Source of the DNA: Microbacteriaceae bacterium
Lineage (GTDB): Bacteria; Actinomycetota; Actinomycetes; Actinomycetales; Microbacteriaceae
Direction: 5' to 3'
DNA: 9,423 nucleotides
Assembly (NCBI GenBank): GCA_026785785.1
Contig: JAJAZI010000318.1
Span: 1 to 9,423, forward strand
In this document: positions 6,615 through 9,423 of the stretch, piece by piece
How the letters are laid out: the number at the start of each line of letters is the position of its first letter
How positions within the stretch are numbered: position 1 is the first letter of the stretch
Translations under genes and position numbers: made by a program
The notes under the pieces: generated by a model
Database searches by the model: none
What the model was told of the DNA's origin: nothing
What the model saw: the letters and a program-made list of their open reading frames with translations, nothing else

Positions 6615-6695
6615 CTACTTCCAGGGTGATTTGCGGACGATCGCGATTATCGCGATCACGACGCCAACGACAGCGAGGGCGACTAGTCCAATCAT
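6615..6695 (-). CDS. 26-residue single-helix membrane peptide
   Basis: The peptide is one hydrophobic helix (MIGLVALAVVGVVIAIIAIV) followed by a basic end (RKSPWK) that would lie in the cytoplasm. Evidence that it is real: the minus strand reads TACCCT, 6 nt, then ATG at 6695, the same -10-to-start layout as other genes of this window. The sequence is also almost purely helix-forming and ends in a sensible charge pattern, unlike random high-GC translation, which is rich in Arg/Ala/Pro. No function can be assigned; tiny membrane peptides often bind or tune larger membrane proteins. It lies upstream of the 109-aa membrane protein and the MFS exporter on the same strand. Confidence 0.6.
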   Translation of the reverse strand: MIGLVALAVVGVVIAIIAIVRKSPWK

Positions 6696-6701
6696 GGTCA
6701 C

Positions 6702-6707
6702 AGGGTA
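6702..6707 (-). promoter_or_regulatory. -10 box of the 26-aa peptide gene
   Basis: TACCCT on the minus strand, separated by GTGACC from the ATG. The distance predicts a leaderless transcript. No clear -35 box. Confidence 0.4.
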
Positions 6708-6864
6708 GGGGCAGCGATGGGGGCGGTCGAGGGGTTGTTTTGCGCCGGCAGTTTCCCTGCTCGCTCTGGCACCCGGCCGGAGAACGGGCGTTTCACCCCA
6801 GATGTGGGGAGGGTGTGCGGCGCTCGCGTACGCCACGATGGGGCAACACTCATTGGGGGGCCAC

Positions 6865-7974
<1,110 letters not shown>

Positions 7975-7980
7975 CTCGGC

Positions 7981-8472
7981 TCAGCTCGCCGCTGTTCGAA
8001 CGAAATCCGATGACTCCACGGACTTGCCGTCGGCCGCAAACGTGAACGTCGCGCGCACGAACCGGCCGGCGAGTGCCGACGGCAGCCAGTGCTTGGCGTC
8101 GTCCCACATCCGGTCGAGGGGGAGGTCGTCGAGCGGAAACCACTCCGGGCGCAGCTCGTCGGACTCGACGGGCTCACCGGAGAACTCCCGGCAGAGGAAC
8201 GCCCACGACTTCTGGCTCCACGCGGGGCGGTGCGGAAACGGGTAGGTCAGCTCGCCGATGAGGGTGAGGGAGTCCGGGTGCACGGTCACGCCGACCTCTT
8301 CCCGTGTCTCCCGCACCGCGGCATCCGTCGGCGACTCGCCCGCCTCGAGCTTGCCACCGGGGCCGACGAGGTTGCCGAGGCCAAGCCCGGTCTTCTTGCG
8401 TCCTAGCAGCACTTCGTGCCCGGAATGGGTCTCACGGAGCAGGTAGCAGACGCTCACCTCGGGCAGGACCAT
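7981..8472 (-). CDS. Nudix hydrolase (MutT/8-oxo-dGTPase-like)
   Basis: 163 aa, a single Nudix domain with a C-terminal extension. Nudix enzymes cleave nucleoside diphosphates linked to another group; the LVGPGGKLE lead-in and the WFPLDDLPLDRMWDD segment are typical of MutT/MTH1-like members that clear oxidised dNTPs, but the substrate is inference. The Nudix box is complete: G-x5-E-x7-R-E-x2-E-E-x-G (GGKLEAGESPTDAAVRETRE continuing EVGV, about residues 39-62), with the metal-binding REx2EE. The ATG at 8470-8472 is preferred. A TTG three codons upstream overlaps a -10-like TACGCT, whose position relative to the ATG fits a leaderless start. Its stop is 6 bp from the stop of the convergent DUF2510 gene. 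Confidence 0.9.
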   Translation of the reverse strand: MVLPEVSVCYLLRETHSGHEVLLGRKKTGLGLGNLVGPGGKLEAGESPTDAAVRETREEVGVTVHPDSLTLIGELTYPFPHRPAWSQKSWAFLCREFSGEPVESDELRPEWFPLDDLPLDRMWDDAKHWLPSALAGRFVRATFTFAADGKSVESSDFVRTAAS

Positions 8473-8480
8473 GGGCGCCA

Positions 8481-8486
8481 AGCGTA
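8481..8486 (-). promoter_or_regulatory. -10 box of the Nudix gene
   Basis: TACGCT on the minus strand, 8 nt before ATG 8472. It overlaps the alternative TTG start, arguing against that start. Confidence 0.35.
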
Positions 8487-8514
8487 GTTGATGGGCGGTG
8501 TCGTGGGTCTCTGT

Positions 8515-8520
8515 CAGGCT
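8515..8520 (+). promoter_or_regulatory. -10 box of the RecQ-like gene
   Basis: CAGGCT lies exactly 6 nt before ATG 8527, parallel to TAGGCT before pip. The six bases between are GGAGAG, which touch the ATG and are too close to act as a normal Shine-Dalgarno site. Confidence 0.35.
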
Positions 8521-8526
8521 GGAGAG

Positions 8527-9423
8527 ATGACCGACACCCGCGCATCCGCCCTCGAGATCCTGCGCACGCTAGTCGGGCGTGACGACGCCGCCTTCCACGA
8601 GGGCCAGTTCGAGGCCATCGAGACGCTTGTCGACGACCGCCGCCGCGCGCTCGTCGTGCAGCGCACCGGCTGGGGCAAGTCGGCGGTGTACTTCGTCGCG
8701 ACGCTGCTGCTGCGCCAGCAGGGCGCCGGCCCGACGATCCTCGTCTCGCCGCTGCTCGCCCTGATGCGCGACCAGATCGCCGCGGCTGCCCGCGCCGGGG
8801 TGCGCGCGGTCGCGATCAACTCGACGAACGCGCACGAATGGGGCGACGTGCTGCGCCAGCTCGCCGCCGACGAGGTCGATGTGCTGCTCGTCTCGCCGGA
8901 ACGGCTCAACAATCCGTCGTTCCGGCAGCAGCAGCTGCCGCAGCTGATCCCGCGGGTCGGCATGCTGGTCGTCGACGAGGCGCACTGCATCTCCGACTGG
9001 GGGCACGACTTCCGGCCCGACTACCGGCGCCTGCGCGACCTCATCGCGCAGATGCCCGCTGGAGTGCCCGTGCTTGCGACGACCGCGACGGCCAACAGCC
9101 GGGTCGTACAGGATGTCGCGGAGCAGCTCGGTGCGCTCGCGCCGGGAGCCGACGGCACCGACGTCGTGACGATTCGCGGGCCGCTCGCGCGGGCATCCCT
9201 CCGGCTGGGCGTGCTTCGGCTGCCGGATGCCGGCACCCGGCTCGGCTGGCTGCTCAGCCACCTCGACGATCTGCCCGGCAGCGGCATCATTTACACGCTC
9301 ACCGTGGCCGCCGCCGAAGACACCGCCCGCCTGCTGCGCGAGGCCGGACACGTCGTGCGCGCCTACACCGGGCAGACCGACACGGGCGAGCGGGAGGAGT
9401 CCGAGGGGCTGCTCAAGTCCAAC
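8527..9423 (+). CDS. RecQ-family DEAH-box ATP-dependent helicase (5' part)
   Basis: The first 299 residues are in the window; the gene continues past the right edge. RecQ helicases unwind DNA 3' to 5' in repair and recombination. Seen in order: motif 0 (FHEGQFEAI, 23-31), Walker A in the form RTGWGKS (46-52, Lys51), motif Ia (VSPLLALMRDQI, 73-84), DEAH box with the RecQ-specific aromatic loop (VVDEAHCISDWGHDFRPDY, 148-166), motif III (ATTATAN, 184-190), and motif IV region (GIIYTLTVA, 253-261) opening the second RecA-like domain. Motifs V and VI and any RQC or HRDC domain lie outside. The tryptophan in Walker A, where classical RecQ has glycine, matches a widespread actinobacterial RecQ-like branch as I recall it, so I do not assign the symbol recQ. 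Divergent from the Nudix gene, with 54 bp between starts. Confidence 0.92.
   Translation, partial: MTDTRASALEILRTLVGRDDAAFHEGQFEAIETLVDDRRRALVVQRTGWGKSAVYFVATLLLRQQGAGPTILVSPLLALMRDQIAAAARAGVRAVAINSTNAHEWGDVLRQLAADEVDVLLVSPERLNNPSFRQQQLPQLIPRVGMLVVDEAHCISDWGHDFRPDYRRLRDLIAQMPAGVPVLATTATANSRVVQDVAEQLGALAPGADGTDVVTIRGPLARASLRLGVLRLPDAGTRLGWLLSHLDDLPGSGIIYTLTVAAAEDTARLLREAGHVVRAYTGQTDTGEREESEGLLKSN

Noticed and set aside
8569..9351. 260-codon open frame on the minus strand
   Set aside because: Antisense to the RecQ-like helicase, whose motifs are all on the plus strand.

Overview
The window reads as chromosomal DNA of a high-GC actinobacterium, most likely a member of the Microbacteriaceae. The grounds are the strong G/C bias at third codon positions, frequent GTG/TTG starts, the actinobacterial domains DUF1918, DUF2510 and a DUF4333-like domain, and several genes whose -10 box lies so close to the start codon that the transcript should be leaderless. 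Family placement is inference; no marker gene is present.

Layout. 1-451 (+) is the 3' end of a zinc-dependent homocysteine S-methyltransferase. A 333-bp convergent gap follows. 785-2840 (-) is a two-gene potassium uptake operon: ktrB (TrkH/KtrB-type channel) then ktrA (RCK gating subunit), overlapping by 8 bp, with ktrA starting at TTG. Divergent from it is pip (2904-3863, +), a proline iminopeptidase. The 63 bp between the two start codons hold a -10-like box for each gene, each exactly 6 nt from its start codon.

3864-4261 holds no convincing gene. It contains two facing arrays of a 33-bp-period repeat: three good copies plus one degraded copy pointing right (3871-3999) and two copies pointing left (4076-4141). 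They share only a 14-15 bp core. Next come a DUF1918 small protein (4262-4453, +) and, directly after it, a frameshifted remnant of a small membrane-protein gene (about 4457-4664).

4683-6098 (-) is a DHA2-type (14-helix) MFS exporter, preceded on the same strand by a 109-aa three-helix membrane protein (6184-6513) and a 26-residue single-helix peptide (6615-6695) that is easily missed. 6865-7974 (+) is a DUF2510 protein with a repetitive proline-rich linker, a membrane block and a C-terminal two-cysteine DUF4333-like domain. It meets a Nudix hydrolase (7981-8472, -) tail to tail with 6 bp between stops. A RecQ-like DEAH helicase (8527-end, +) diverges from the Nudix gene and runs off the window.

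Most genes are ordinary housekeeping or accessory genes. The least explained parts are the inverted 33-bp repeat arrays, the 26-aa membrane peptide with its own promoter-like box, the decayed gene behind DUF1918, and the repeat-built linker of the DUF2510 protein. I do not see a clear new multi-gene system.
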